Shown: positions 33,880 through 45,087 of the stretch, one piece after another
Layout of the letters: the number at the start of each line of letters is the position of its first letter
Position numbering within the stretch: position 1 is the stretch's first letter
Assembly: GCA_028753945.1 (NCBI GenBank)
Contig: JAPNXP010000016.1
Location: forward strand, 496,001-560,000
Source of the DNA: Hexactinellida sp. DTS-2022
Lineage: Eukaryota > Porifera > Hexactinellida
Length of the DNA: 64,000 nucleotides
Reading direction: 5' to 3'
Made by a program: the position numbers and the translations under genes
The notes under the pieces: generated by a model
Database searches by the model: none
Seen by the model: the letters and a program-made list of their open reading frames with translations, nothing else
What the model was told of the DNA's origin: nothing

Positions 33880-34897
33880 CAGGCTTGCCGTGGCCCGTGG
33901 AGATGAAAAATCACATCCATATCCATATCCAGACCATTTTTTGTGGATATCCATGGATATCCATTGAATATTGATAGATTTATAACACCTAATATCAACA
34001 AAATATCCAGAAGATTTAAGTCCTATAATTTATGTATATTTATTATTTATCAACTAAATGTTATACAGTAGATGTCGGATATAAGCACACCGGTTATAAG
34101 AACACTACGTTGGAAAACGGTTGCCGTATACCCTTATACTTTATGTCGGTTATAAGAATATGCCGGTTAATAGCACATCAAATGCAGTTCCCGACGATGT
34201 GCTTATAACCGGCATCCACTGTACTACTATAATCAAAGTTAGTCAATATCGCTATCAGCCTCAAAAACATCTCTTTATGGGTCATTATTGATGGCTTCTG
34301 CTAGATTATTGGGTCGATAACAAATCCCAGCTTTTTGAAAGTCCATCGCGACAAATTTTTTGGAATTTAATTGTCTCCTCTATGGTTAATTAATGAGCTA
34401 AAAAGTATAGCAAGTAGGATAAAAGGAAAAACCAAAATAAAAATCATGGCAAGTAAAATATTCAGGAGTGACGTAAATTAAGGAGATAGACAGGTCAATC
34501 TCAGGAAATATAACAAAGTCCACATTTCTTGTATTAGCATTACCAAATATACTTTGACATGCAAGGTTTCCAAATGTGAGAGAAAAAATCGATTCGGCTA
34601 TTATTTTGACCTTTTTGACGTCAGTAAAGGTCAAAATCGCCTTCTTTTAGATTCAGAATAATAAGGCTTGTAAATAATTTTATTACATGAAATAAATTAG
34701 GCGTATAAACCAATTGGGGGTAGGACAACAACAAAAACTAAGGCTACCTAATTTTCACACTCATTTTTTAGAACCCTGGTTTGAAATATTTTTCGACTTA
34801 AATTTGAAATGGATATCCACAATATCCATGGATATGACAAAAACTCGATATCCATCCATGGAGATCTCCATGGATATCCATATCCACGGCAAGCCTG
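33880..34897. mobile_element. hAT non-autonomous element with AAAAATTG duplication
   Basis: Ends CAGGCTTGCCGTGG and CCACGGCAAGCCTG, with exact flanking repeats AAAAATTG. Subterminal arms are rich in GGATATCCA words in both orientations. About 1 kb, no transposase. Contains the pogo-like MITE at 34066. Confidence 0.85.
34066..34221. mobile_element. pogo-like MITE, family C (copy 1)
   Basis: CAGTAGATGTCGGATATAAGC to CTTATAACCGGCATCCACTG, next to TA. Other copies: 37761-38582 (split) and 42379-42559. Confidence 0.7.
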
Positions 34898-35430
34898 AAA
34901 AATTGCCCCACTTCGATATTTCTCGGCAATATCCATCAAGATGACAGGCAAACTGTCAAAAGAACATTGACTCAAGTTCTTTGACCAAATACCGTATGAT
35001 TCGCTTAGCTTTCCTATTCTTAGGTAAAGTAACATCGAAAGGAAATAAAATACTTTATGAGAGAGTGATCCGTCGGGAATCGACCGAGAGCGAAGGCCTC
35101 GTTATATACAATTTTTATTTGATTTTAGATATGTTGATTCTTGTGTAATACTAATCTACATAGATTCTAGAGTTACGAATCTTTGGTCTATTTTGTAATT
35201 AAAATTTGGACCATCTATTTAGTTTCAGTTGTAAATTGTAATATAGATTTGTACTTTTAAGTAACTTACTTACTGTACTTGTTATAATTGAAATTTGTTA
35301 CCTAACTTAAAAATTAATCGGACTAGATATAATTACTGAACGTGATTTAGATCGATAAAAGGATCATTGATTGCCTACAGATTAGGTGGTACAAATACAA
35401 GTTTGCAAGCTCCAATTAGCTAACTAATGA
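34898..35430. other. spacer with a hairpin-head relic
   Basis: At 35058-35103 the minus strand reads ACGAGGCCTTCGCTCTCGG, GTCG-ATTCC-CGAC and GATCACTCTCTC, a lone head of the kind seen at 43778. No gene seen. Confidence 0.4.
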
Positions 35431-35741
35431 ACTGACTAATAATATACTTGTTGAAACAGCTATGGCCCTTGTGACATTTAGAGTTGCAAGCTCTCCCTGA
35501 CTTCTTGCATGGGCACCTCTGCGTTTTGAAAAACAGTTGAAAAATTTCCATTCGTTTTAAAAATATGACTATGTGATTTTACAAACTACAATTCTTCTCA
35601 TTAGTATACAGTATCACCAACTATCTAAACTAACACAAGCTCAACTAAAAACCTAAATCGCGATTACACCGGTGTGAACGCGATCACACCAACATATCAG
35701 TGTAATCGCGATTACACCAAAAACGCGTTTGCACTGCAACA
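35431..35741 (-). pseudogene. truncated third Ginger-like element: CXC tail exon plus one terminal repeat
   Basis: Minus-strand reading of about 35519-35459 gives QRCPCKKSGRACNSKCHKGHSC after an acceptor-like AAACGCAG. It closely resembles the CXC tail of the Ginger transposase at 51931 (RCRCRRAKNTCNSKCHRKL). The element end at 35741 reads inward TGTTGCAGTGCAAACGCG, followed by repeated TGTAATCGCGATTACAC palindromes. The opposite end and the integrase domain are absent. Confidence 0.55.
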
Positions 35742-36520
35742 TATATATTAGAAACGCAACAAATTGTCCATCCAATGGGTGTAAATTCAGATTGAACTCG
35801 GTGTGCATATTATCAGGCAACAAGGGTGCGAATTAAGCCACATAGTAAGACAACAAAGTACAAATAATTACCCACTGAACTTAAATACTCAAATTCTACT
35901 GAAAGGTCAATTTAGACTACATCAAAGTGCATTTCTACAAACTTGATAATTATCCTGAACAGACAATGGTAAATATGGTAAATATTTAATATATCATGTC
36001 TTGACAACAGTTAACGTAATATGTTATGCGTGTAGTCAAATGATGGGTAGTGACTAATGAGTAGACAATTCCAAAATAAATACAGAAATACATCTAATGT
36101 TATTTAATTAAAATATTTCTACATCTTGAATAATCAATAATGATGCAATAAAAAGTCCACAGCTAGTTTGGCGCCAGATATGTTTGTTGATAAAAAAATG
36201 CATTGTAATGACTACAAACAAATTAGAGCGTATTAATTAAATCGATTTGAATTTGAATTGAATAGTCAACTATAAAACAAAAGGCCCTGACTCATGGCCT
36301 ACTTAATATACGGCCGTGTATGTCACCGAGAAGGCCAAAAAATAGAAGGCCAGTTTATAAATTTAATTCTAGGATAAACTATGCTTCTTATTGTTATTAT
36401 TTGGGTTGCATATGGGGTAATCAACCATTGCGAGTTCATTGGAACCACTTTTGAGAATCTAAAATTTGTGGTTAAGCTGTGCAAAACGGTTACCAACTAC
36501 ACCCTTAACTATTGTTTTTA
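35742..36520. other. spacer, nothing firm
   Basis: AT-rich. GGTTACCAACTACACCCTTA at about 36489-36508 resembles the right end of the CAAGG elements and may be debris. No gene seen. Confidence 0.4.
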
Positions 36521-37141
36521 CAAGGCTGATTAATTAACCGGCTGGCTAACCGTTAACTGTTGCTATTAAATATCGGTTAGCGGTTACAGATTTCGTTAAC
36601 CAGTTAGCCGGTCTGTTGATAATCAGCAGTTTATTGGAAATTATCTTACAGTACATCCTCGCTAGTCCGACCAGGAGTTCCAACGTATGTTACAATGAAA
36701 TTATAAATTAATAAGTCTCAGACAATTATTTAGGTAGTATTACTACATGTTTAGTTTGGATTAAAAAGCTTTGGACAAGTTTGATCCAAATTATCGGAAT
36801 CTCATGTAATAGAGACAATAGAAAATGTATTACTTCACTAATCGAACAGAATTTTTTTAAATCGGAACACCTCTGTTGGGATTAGCGAGGAAGTACAGTA
36901 TAAATAATTAAAAATATCTGAATTTTGTTGGAATGATGATCATAAATCCATTTCTCATCACCACAATGACTACATTATAAACTTTCTGTAACTACACTGT
37001 TTCTAACTTGCCCAAATTGCGAAATGTATTAGTTAATGTACTACTTATGGGGTAATACTTTATAATACTGAGTCCTACACTGTAGTATAAACAAAACGAA
37101 TCATACCTGTAGACTCAGAACGGTTAACAACCCCACCCTTG
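36521..37141. mobile_element. CAAGG...CCTTG element (copy 1)
   Basis: Begins CAAGGCTGATTAATTAACCGG and ends GGTTAACAACCCCACCCTTG. The arms repeat GGTTAACCG/CGGTTAGC words. Ends CAAGG/CCTTG are hAT-like; flanks GTTTTTA and GTTTATA are similar. Other copies: 37784-38419 and 58138-58527. Contains the pogo-like MITE at 36649. Confidence 0.6.
36649..36898. mobile_element. pogo-like MITE, family H (copy 2)
   Basis: CAGTACATCCTCGCTAGTCCG on the left and GGATTAGCGAGGAAGTACAG on the right. The interior includes GGAACACCTCTGTTGGGATT, as in the copy at 525. Confidence 0.55.
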
Positions 37142-37760
37142 GTTTATAGGAATTTACCACGTATGGAAATGCTGCCGTTATAACCTACGTTCGTTTTTAT
37201 CAGGCTGGCGGGCCGTAATCTCGATTTACCGAAAAAAATAGTGCAACATTAGATTAGTACATATTTGTTCTTGTATATTTGTCCCAATTAAACTGTGTTA
37301 TAACTTATAATAAGTTGAGTCGACTGCATAGCTTAAACACATTTAGTTAGCTTTTATAAACCGTGGCTTTGATTTAGCCACTAGTATTCAATCAATGCAT
37401 TAAACTTAACATATAACCACAAAGAGGAGTCAGATTGTTATTAGCAGATTATTATATTATTATTCTAACAATACATTTACATGTCTCCAAGCGCAAAAAT
37501 AATGCTTACGAGATATATTAAGCATTATCAAAGTAAATAGATAATTTTTAGAAAATGTGTGGCGCTGTGGTTTTATAACTATTATAACAACTTCCATTCT
37601 GCTCATATTCATCTTTGGTGGTTGATATTATACAAATCCTCCTACATTGTCCAATCGATAAGAGATGTATTTCAATTGAAAGTGAAAATGGAAATGGGTT
37701 TTTCCTATATAATATATATATACATTTGACCCTAAGTAAATCGCAGGTTTTAAACTAGTA
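37142..37760. other. AT-rich spacer, nothing recognised
   Basis: No gene, RNA or repeat structure seen. Confidence 0.4.
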
Positions 37761-37783
37761 CAGTGGATGCCGGTTATAAGCAC

Positions 37784-38419
37784 CAAGGCTGGATTCGGTT
37801 AACCGTTGCTGACATCGGTTAACGGTTGCTGACATCGGTTAACGGTTAGAGATTTATTAATCAGTTAGCCGTTCTGTTGAATATCAGCAGATTTATTGAG
37901 AAATGAATGTATAAAGTATTAAAAATTTTTAATTTTATCAGAATATGTAGTCCTAAACTCATTTCTCATCACCACTTATTAAATTTTCTTAGACAACATT
38001 GATTTAAATTTACCTAAAGCACGAAATGTATCAGTTAATATACTTATGCGGTTATACTTTATACAGCTGAGTCTTATTCTGTAGTATAATCCAGGCACGT
38101 AGCTAGAGTATGTATTGTAATTCAGGGGGGCAAGTTTTATGTAGGGGGGCAAGTGAGGGGGTCGGGGGGGGGCAAGGGGGGGACGAATCACTCTATTTAC
38201 TATAACGAACACTTCCTAAATTCTCTTGGGAGGGGGGGCGAGAAGTACTTTTGGGGGGGGGGGGGGGCAGTTGCCCCCCCGTAGCTACGTGCCTGGCCAC
38301 TAATCAAATTTTTACAAAGGATTTATTGTATTGAGTAGGATGGGTGGTTAACCGGTTAACCGTTGCGAGAAATCGAATTGTAACCGTAGCCTCGGATCGG
38401 TTAACCAACCCCACCCTTG
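37784..38419. mobile_element. CAAGG...CCTTG element (copy 2)
   Basis: CAAGGCTGGATTCGGTTAACC to GGTTAACCAACCCCACCCTTG, with TAAGCAC on both sides. The uninterrupted site TTATAAGCACATCG is seen in the intact family C copy at 42379, so the insertion and a duplication of about 7-8 bp are directly visible. Confidence 0.75.
38091..38296. mobile_element. hAT MITE nested in the CAAGG element
   Basis: CCAGGCACGTAGCTA and TAGCTACGTGCCTGG ends with long G and C runs inside. The sister element at 58138 shows the empty site (GTAGTATAATCAAAATTTATAAAGG). The flanking duplication has diverged (AGTATAAT versus CCACTAAT). Confidence 0.65.
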
Positions 38420-38861
38420 TAAGCACATCGTCGGGAACTGCACTTAAGGTGCTTCTAACCGGCATATTCTTATAACCGACATAAATTTACAGGGTATATG
38501 GTAACCGTTTTCCAACATGGACATGGTGTGCTTATATCCGATATGTTCTTATAACCGGTGTGCTTATATCCGACATCTACTGTATATATCATCCAAATCA
38601 TTAAAATTCATTTAAAATAGAATATAATTTGTCATTTGTGAGTCCTAATTCCTTTGTGTTGTTTTATTACCGAAATATACAAATAAATACAGTATCTATA
38701 AGTAATGAGTTCATTAATAGTATACGTATATACTACGTAATACAAATATACTAACAATTAAACTTGTTGACTTAATGTTACAAATATTTTTAATTCGTTA
38801 CTTGAATGACGTTAACCGGAGAAAACCAAAAGATTGTATAAAATAATCTATATTATTAAAC

Positions 38862-39090
38862 TCGATTGTTTGAAAGGATTGTACTAAAGTGATAGGGGGT
38901 TAAAACCCGCATGTATAACAGAGATATTTTACCAGACTTTTCAATAGGTAAACAGGTATGCCGAACAAGACGTAATTATAAATTTCTATTAAGAAATTGT
39001 ATAGCTGTTCTTAGAAAAATAGGTGAAATATAAAATTCAAAATGAACCTAAAGGCTAGTTTCCAAAGGTTATAATACGTAAATACATATC
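38862..39090 (-). repeat. old hairpin-family core (copy H7)
   Basis: Minus-strand order of tail-side CTCGATTG, TTGTACTAAAGTGATAGGGGG, AGGTAAACAGGTATGCCGAAC and CAAAATGAACCTAAAGGCTAG matches other copies with heavy divergence. The head is absent. After it, 39110-39235 holds G-run/C-run sequence resembling a worn hAT MITE. Confidence 0.5.
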
Positions 39091-39235
39091 CTGATCAAAT
39101 TCCAGGATTGGGTAAGGGGGGGGGGCACCGAAGGGAGCGATAGTAAGGGGGGACCTAATTTTGCACATATTACATTGGCAATATTTTTTAAGGAGGGGGG
39201 GACAATTGCCCCCTGTGCTCCCCGGGCTCGTTATT

Positions 39236-40379
39236 ATTAAATAATAACAAAATATCATAACTTAGAGATAAAACGAATATGCCCATATTTCCTAACTTTG
39301 TACGCACTTGTACATATACGTAAAAATTTTGTGTACATAAATTTTGAGCTTCCTTATAAGTAGACGATCTATAAAAGCCCATATTAGCTAAGCTAAATCA
39401 AAAGCCCCTTCCCACTCTGGGCAAAACTATTTAAGTCAAGAAAACCTGATCTAGAAATAGAAGGTTATTTCATAAATTATCGTATCCTAGACCCACGAAA
39501 TATACTGGAAATTCCCATAAGTTAGAATACAAACCACAAATTTTTCAGATATAATAATTACTCGAATAGTACCCCCCCTAAGGGGTTTAAATTTAATAAT
39601 CGCGAATCAAGGTTAAATAAACCCACACATACCTTGGTAACTAGAAATCCGAGAAGAAATTATCATACCCAATACCACGTGAAAGTAGTATACTAATTGT
39701 ATAAAACATATTCCTCAAATAACAATTATAAATTTATAATCTAAACTCAAATAACAGCCCCTGCGGGCGGCTAAAATTAATGTCGCCTATTCGAGTAAAT
39801 ACGGTAGTGAATAAACTTCTGTAATTCATAATAGCTCTGGTTTCACCTTGTTGGAGCAGTAATCATTTCTATCTTAGAAAAGTATATTCGTATCAGTAAT
39901 TTCGTAACAAAGTTTGGCCCAATAATTTAAGTGTAGAAAATTCAATATGAACCGCCCTGAAAGATAAGGTACATTTCAGATGAATTTATGAATCCAGTCA
40001 AATATTCATATCAACCACTCAAAATTTTCCCTTTAGTGATTTACAAATAATTTTCCAATTATACATTGAATATGATTACAGAGAAATAACTATGTATTAC
40101 AAACCATGAAAAATTAAACAATAATAGAAAGTAGATGTTATCTGATATTTAAGATTCTGTTTTATAAGTGAATAATAGTATCATTTGAGAGAAAATGCTT
40201 TGGAGCAAATATTATATCAATATAATATATTTTAATTGGTTGTCTAGGACAACAATTTATTTCCATAATATATATTACTTTTAGTGAGTCGTCAAAAGTA
40301 GTCAGAATCAGAAAAATTATTTTGATAAACACATAGCAATACAAAATTAAATATAGCAAAAAGTAATTTATTAAGGGCT
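39236..40379. other. AT-rich spacer, no gene seen
   Basis: Only short, unsupported open frames. Confidence 0.4.
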
Positions 40380-40500
40380 ATTCAATATAAAAACCCGGCT
40401 TCGCATAGGAAATTTTGATATTAAAAAATGACCATGCCAGTGCATGAAAATACATCAAAAATTTAGAATATGTGATGGCAGATATATAGAAGTAATTATT
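40380..40500. repeat. family Z repeat copy
   Basis: ACCCGGCTTCGCATAGG, AAAATGACCATGCCAGTGCATG and GTGATGGCAGATATATAGAAGTAATT, collinear with the copy at 1195. Confidence 0.55.
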
Positions 40501-40779
40501 TCTATTGAATATTAATAGATATTGTACAATGCACACAAAAGTAGAACCAAATGAAGATCATATTGATCATAATATAAAAAAGAAATGTAAAATAATACTA
40601 ATCAAGTGAAATCTACAAGTTTGTATGTACGTACGTAATATTATAAAATGATAATACAAATCAGCAAAGTTCATATGGTGCAATTATTTTAAAATTCCAG
40701 TGTATTAATACCATAATGGCTCATACATAATATTCATATTAATCGAGCTATGTAATAGTCTATATGTATTAGTATAATG

Positions 40780-40800
40780 TAGGTAAGTATATAAACCAGC
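40780..40800 (+). promoter_or_regulatory. possible TATA box of the 40852 gene
   Basis: AGTATATAAACC lies about 60 bp upstream of the start codon. In an AT-rich genome this may be chance. Confidence 0.3.
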
Positions 40801-40851
40801 TACTAAAGAGATTAGTATTAATTAAGTGTCCAATTTCTTATAATAACAAAG

Positions 40852-41250
40852 ATGTCTATAAATCGAGCGGGGAAAAGTTCATCAATGCGCCCAAATTTCG
40901 CCAGGAGAAGCAATAGAAAACGGATATTAAATATTAGTCGAATTTCGCCATATCTTGTCTCTGGATGGGAACAAAAAGTCGAAAGAAAACCAGAGATTAT
41001 GAACACAGATGAAGTACTTGATTTGGTGAAAATAAACCTAAAATATCCAATTGTATCTCTGAATCAGATTGAACATCTAAAATACTTTCTTGGCGACTAT
41101 TTCGCCGCTTATTTACGGAAAGTTTCAAAAGCAATGGAAGCTGAGAATAAAAGAATTTACGATTACAAAATGAGACAACATCGAAGGTTGATTGAATTAA
41201 CAACTAATACCAACAAAATAGCACAACAACAGTCTACGAAAAGTATTTGA
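40852..41250 (+). CDS. 132-aa helical protein, RPNFA(K/R)RS family (intact, single exon)
   Basis: Function unknown. An intact frame from ATG to TGA coding for a basic protein: MSINRAGK, RPNFARRSNRKR at residues 13-24, a Trp about 20 residues after that motif, then NTDEVLDLVKINLKYPIVSL and a long charged helix (YFAAYLRKVSKAMEAENKRI) with a Gln/Thr-rich end. No signal peptide or membrane segment. Its N-terminal half aligns with the product of 1683-2634 (MASIN/MSIN, RPNFAKRS/RPNFARRS, DWEKDIE/GWEQKVE, NLK), so the two are diverged paralogs about 39 kb apart. The start is chosen because MSIN matches the paralog's start. No clear polyadenylation hexamer follows. Confidence 0.6.
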   Translation: MSINRAGKSSSMRPNFARRSNRKRILNISRISPYLVSGWEQKVERKPEIMNTDEVLDLVKINLKYPIVSLNQIEHLKYFLGDYFAAYLRKVSKAMEAENKRIYDYKMRQHRRLIELTTNTNKIAQQQSTKSI

Positions 41251-41374
41251 TTAAATACAATATATTATTTATATACAACCTTAATTAGTTTATTATTAAC
41301 ATATAATATATATGTTTTTCAATCAAAAAATGAAAAAAATTGCAACTGATTTATAGAAAGGAATATATAAGTTA

Positions 41375-41690
41375 CCTTATATTAGGAAATTAACGTGACG
41401 GAAACTAACCCTCCATGAAATTAACGCGAATTGGAGCAATTCGCGTTAATGTCATGGCGCGTTAATTTGCTATAATAATGTATACCCCGAGTATAATGTC
41501 CTACTCTAATTATACTCCTGGGTATATTATGTCCTAGCTTAATTATACTCCCGGATATATTCTGTCCTAGTCTAATGACCTTATTATAGGAAATTAACGC
41601 GCCATGAAATTAAAACGACGGAAATTAACGCTCCATTAAATTAACGCGAATTGGAGCAATCCGCGTTAATTTCCTCTGAATAAGGTAATT
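41375..41690. repeat. GAAATTAACGCG inverted/tandem repeat
   Basis: Words GGAAATTAACG, GAAATTAACGCGAATTGGAG and GCGTTAATTTCC recur in both orientations, with ACCTTAT...ATAAGGT at the edges. In the middle (41470-41575) three imperfect units of TAATTATACTCC(C/T)GG(A/G)TATAT...GTCCTA occur. Confidence 0.55.
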
Positions 41691-41753
41691 GCCAATACGT
41701 ACCATCCAAATGTAATTTCAGGTACTAAAAGGGTCATTTTACTTACTATTCAC

Positions 41754-41899
41754 CAGTGGCGGCGCCAGGGGGGCCATGTCCCCCCCTCTTTTGAGGCTGC
41801 CCCCCCTAGAATAACAATGTTCTACAGTGTGCCCCCCCCCTGAAATACCCCCTAGCCCCCCCAGAGCTCCCCTACCTGAAAATCCTGGCGCCGCCTCTG
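41754..41899. mobile_element. hAT MITE with CTATTCAC target duplication
   Basis: CAGTGGCGGCGCCAGG to CCTGGCGCCGCCTCTG, with exact 8-bp flanks CTATTCAC. C-rich core. Sister of the elements at 47840 and 49989. Confidence 0.9.
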
Positions 41900-42378
41900 C
41901 TATTCACCATTGCGAAATCGGGTTTCTATTGAAAAGGTTGGCTGATATATTTAAGTAAGCCTTTTATAGAAATAATTGTAATAATTAAATTTTATTTTGA
42001 ATTAATTTTTTGAATAATAATATATTCGACTCCGCTTAATTGGATCACTAATTAAACGGAGTCTTGTACTACCTCTAGCTCTAGTTTGTCTAATAGCAAT
42101 ACGCATTTTGGATGAATTTATTGTGTAAAAGGAACTAATTTTTATTACTAAATGGAAATGTTACAAAACAGTCTATTGTGGTTTAAGTAACCATATATTA
42201 TAATGAGCCTATTACATAATTAAATAATGGATTTAAATGAGCAAAACTCAATTCCATTAAAAAGAACATTCATAACCCATAGAGCCTACACTTTTTGCAA
42301 CATAGTTCTAATATGAGAATGCATCCATTCTCATATATGCATAGTAAGTCTGTTGTCTTTCAAATTAAATTTGTAATA

Positions 42379-42559
42379 CAGTGGATGCCGGTTATAAGCA
42401 CATCGTCGGGAACTGCACTTGATGTGCTTATAAGTTATAACCGACATGTTCTTATAACCGACATAAATTATGCAGGGTATATGGTAACCGTTTCCCAACA
42501 TAGTGTGCTTATAACAGATATGTTCTTATAACCGGTGTACTTATATCCGACATCTACTG
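42379..42559. mobile_element. pogo-like MITE, family C (copy 3, intact)
   Basis: CAGTGGATGCCGGTTATAAG to CTTATATCCGACATCTACTG, flanked by TA. It supplies the uninterrupted reference for the split copy at 37761. A 70-bp segment with TTTTTGCAACATAGTT and GAGAATGCA occurs on both sides (42290 and 42590), a nearby duplication. Confidence 0.75.
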
Positions 42560-42599
42560 TATAACATTTAAGCTACATAGCTACACTTTTTGCAACATA

Positions 42600-43241
42600 G
42601 TTATAATATGAGAATGCAGCAATTCTCATAGTAGTTGTCTTCAAATTAGATTGTAATATAACATGATTAATACATTTAGGTTTATAGTTCGAGTAAATTG
42701 GAAAATTGATGTATAAATATCAGGTTTCATAGACAATCTACAGATTAGAGAAACATAAACATTTATACTACAATGTTTGTGACAATTTTATTTAATTAGT
42801 TGATGTTGTTTCTAAGTTTATTATTATCAGAGTTCAGAGCTGACTGTAAATAAGAATAAATGATGTTTACCAGACTGAACATTGGATGAATAATTGTAGA
42901 GATCATTCAGTTAGAAATGCAACGGCAATAATTTACAGTAAAGTAGGATATTCGGGATAATATTGGGGGATTGTTTCCCCTAACTTATACAATTGCATGC
43001 GAATGAATCCGGGCAATACGAACAGATTTCTACAATCCCTGGCTGGTGTTCCAAATAAACGAGGATATTCCTAATTGGTATAGATTTTGACTACATTTTT
43101 GAATGATTTGCAGTGTATTTCAAATGTGGACATTTGATACATAAGATGACTACCTATCTTGGGTATGGTATGCAGAATGAATCATCAGTTATGTGGACAA
43201 TACTAAATCACTACACATACTGACGTAGGAATGCTAGAAGA
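42600..43241. other. spacer with a worn family A relic
   Basis: 42950-43075 has GGGCAATACGAACAG and TTCCAAATAAACGAGGA, reminiscent of family A. No gene seen. Confidence 0.35.
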
Positions 43242-43777
43242 ACGAGCCCTTCGGTCTCGGTCGCTTTGCAACAGATCGGTGCTACGCACCTCAAGTTAAC
43301 GGCCGCTACGCGGCCTTACTCCTCACTAAACAATTGATTACATAGTCAGTAATATTTTTCATAGTTATATACTTATAATATCCGTTGAAAGCTAACTTCT
43401 GGTTTGATTTTGAATTTTCATTAATTTGTTTACCTTTTTTGTGTAAACAACAACAACAAATATTCATATTATAAATTTATAAATGCGAAATTCGAAATCA
43501 GCATACTTGTTTACCTATAATACCCGTTGAAAGCTAACTTCTGGTTTGATTTTGAATTTTCATTAATTTGTTACCTATTTTGTGTAAACAACAACAACAA
43601 ATATTAATATGATAAATTTATAAACGCGAAATTCGTGTTCGGCATACTTGTTTACCTATTATAACATTTGAAAGTTAGTTTATATCCCAATATTAATTGC
43701 GGTTTCTATTCCCCCATCACTTTAATATAATCCGGACAAACACACAAACACACAAACAACAATCGAGATTTAATAAT
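43242..43777 (+). mobile_element. hairpin-headed, CA-tailed element (copy H4)
   Basis: Head hairpins GTCGC-TTT-GCAAC, GGTGC-TAC-GCACC and GGCCGC-TAC-GCGGCC, then about two to three core units, the CCCCCATCACTTTAATA block, a CAAACACA tail and the end ATCGAGATTTAATAAT. The next head starts at once at 43778. It mirrors H5 at 45088. Confidence 0.7.
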
Positions 43778-44288
43778 ACGAGCCCTTCGGTCTCGGTCGC
43801 TTCGCGACGGAACACTCTCTCACAAAAGTCGCGAAGCGACTTTTGTTCGTTCGTATTAGGCACTACGCAATACAATTAACGGCCGCTTCGCGGCCTTTCC
43901 CTCCCCAAAGCAATCTCATTAATAATGAGTTTTAATAGCTCAATAAATTTCAGTTGCACGATAAGAAAGCTCGAATCAAAATAATACTAAAAGAAAAACA
44001 GGCAATAGAATAGACAAATGATTGATTGGTCAAATGAATTTATTTTCAATCAATCAAATTGGAGCATCAGAAAATATTTCTATTATGCACAATCTATTTA
44101 TACTAATTGATGAAATCTGCTAATCCATACTAACAAACCCTCGAATTTAATTGGCTAACAAATTTTGTCACCTTCAAATGTAAATATTTCTCTTCAAAAA
44201 CCAATAGATCGTTGTCGCAGTACAAAATTACCCCTGTATACAAATTTTCAGCTTTCTAGGACTCGTAGTCTTTCCAATCAATTCTGGA

Positions 44289-44337
<49 letters not shown>

Positions 44338-45087
44338 AACAATTCCTCTTTTAATATACGAGCCCTTCGGTCTCGGTCGCTTCGCGACGGATCACTCTCT
44401 CACTTTTGTGTGTTTGTGTGTTTGTGTGTTTGTGTGTTTGTGTGTTTGTGTGTTTGTGTGTTTGTGTGTTTGTGTGTTTGTGTGTTTGTGTGTTTGTGTG
44501 TTTGTGTGTTTGTGTGTTTGTGTGTTTGTGTGTTTGTGTGTTTGTGTGTTTGTTTGTGTGTTTGTGTGTTTGTGTGTTTGTGTGTTTGTGTGTTTGTCCA
44601 GAATTGATTGGAAAGACTACGAGTCCTAGAAAGCTGAAAATTTGTATACAGGGGTAATTTTGTACTGCGACAACGATCTATTGGTTTTTGAAGAGAAATA
44701 TTCACATTTGAAGGTGACAAAATATGTTAGCCAATTAAATTCGAGGGTTTGTTAGTATGGATTAGCAGATTTCATCAATTAGTATAAATAGATTGTGCAT
44801 AATAGAAATATTTTCTGAGGCTCCAATTTGATTGATTGAAAATAAATTCATTTAACCAATCAATCATTTGTCTATTCTATTGCCTGTTTTTCTTTTAGTA
44901 TCATTTGATTAGAGCTTTCTTATCGTGCAACTGAAACTCATTATTAATGTGATTGCTTTGGGGAGGAAAGGCCGCGAAGCGGCCGTTAATTGTATTGCGT
45001 AGTGCCTAACACGAACGAACAAAAGTCGCGAAGTGACTTTTGTGAGAGAGTGATCCGTCGCGAAGCGACCGAGACCGGAGGGCTCGT
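43778..45087. mobile_element. 1.3-kb fold-back with two near-identical arms
   Basis: Left arm 43778-about 44325 and right arm about 44597-45087 are inverted copies, roughly 95% identical by eye. Each runs from ACGAGCCC(T/C)(T/C)CGGTCTCGG and an AAAGTCGCGAAGCGACTTT-type hairpin through a GGCCGCTTCGCGGCC hairpin and unique AT-rich sequence to the CCAATAGATCGTTGTC repeat and a GGACAAACACAC tail. The centre has another head (44358) and a minisatellite. It lies between H4 and H5. Confidence 0.8.
44406..44597. repeat. (TTTGTGTG)n minisatellite
   Basis: About two dozen 8-bp units at the centre of the fold-back. It is the expanded CA-type tail of the element. It produces long repetitive open frames in all phases that are not genes. 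Confidence 0.95.

Larger units (their letters stand above)
37761..38582. mobile_element. pogo-like MITE, family C (copy 2), split by nested elements
   Basis: Outer parts 37761-37783 (CAGTGGATGCCGGTTATAAG) and 38420-38582 (to CCGACATCTACTG) together rebuild the layout of the intact copy at 42379. The interruption is the CAAGG element at 37784. Confidence 0.75.

Noticed and set aside
34714..35035. Opposite frames of 76 and 95 codons with repeated YPW/MDI words
   Set aside because: They come from GGATATCCA palindromes in the hAT element's right arm.
44165..44720. Several overlapping open frames of 65-154 codons on both strands
   Set aside because: They are translations of the (TTTGTGTG)n minisatellite and the arms of the fold-back, open in all phases by repetition.
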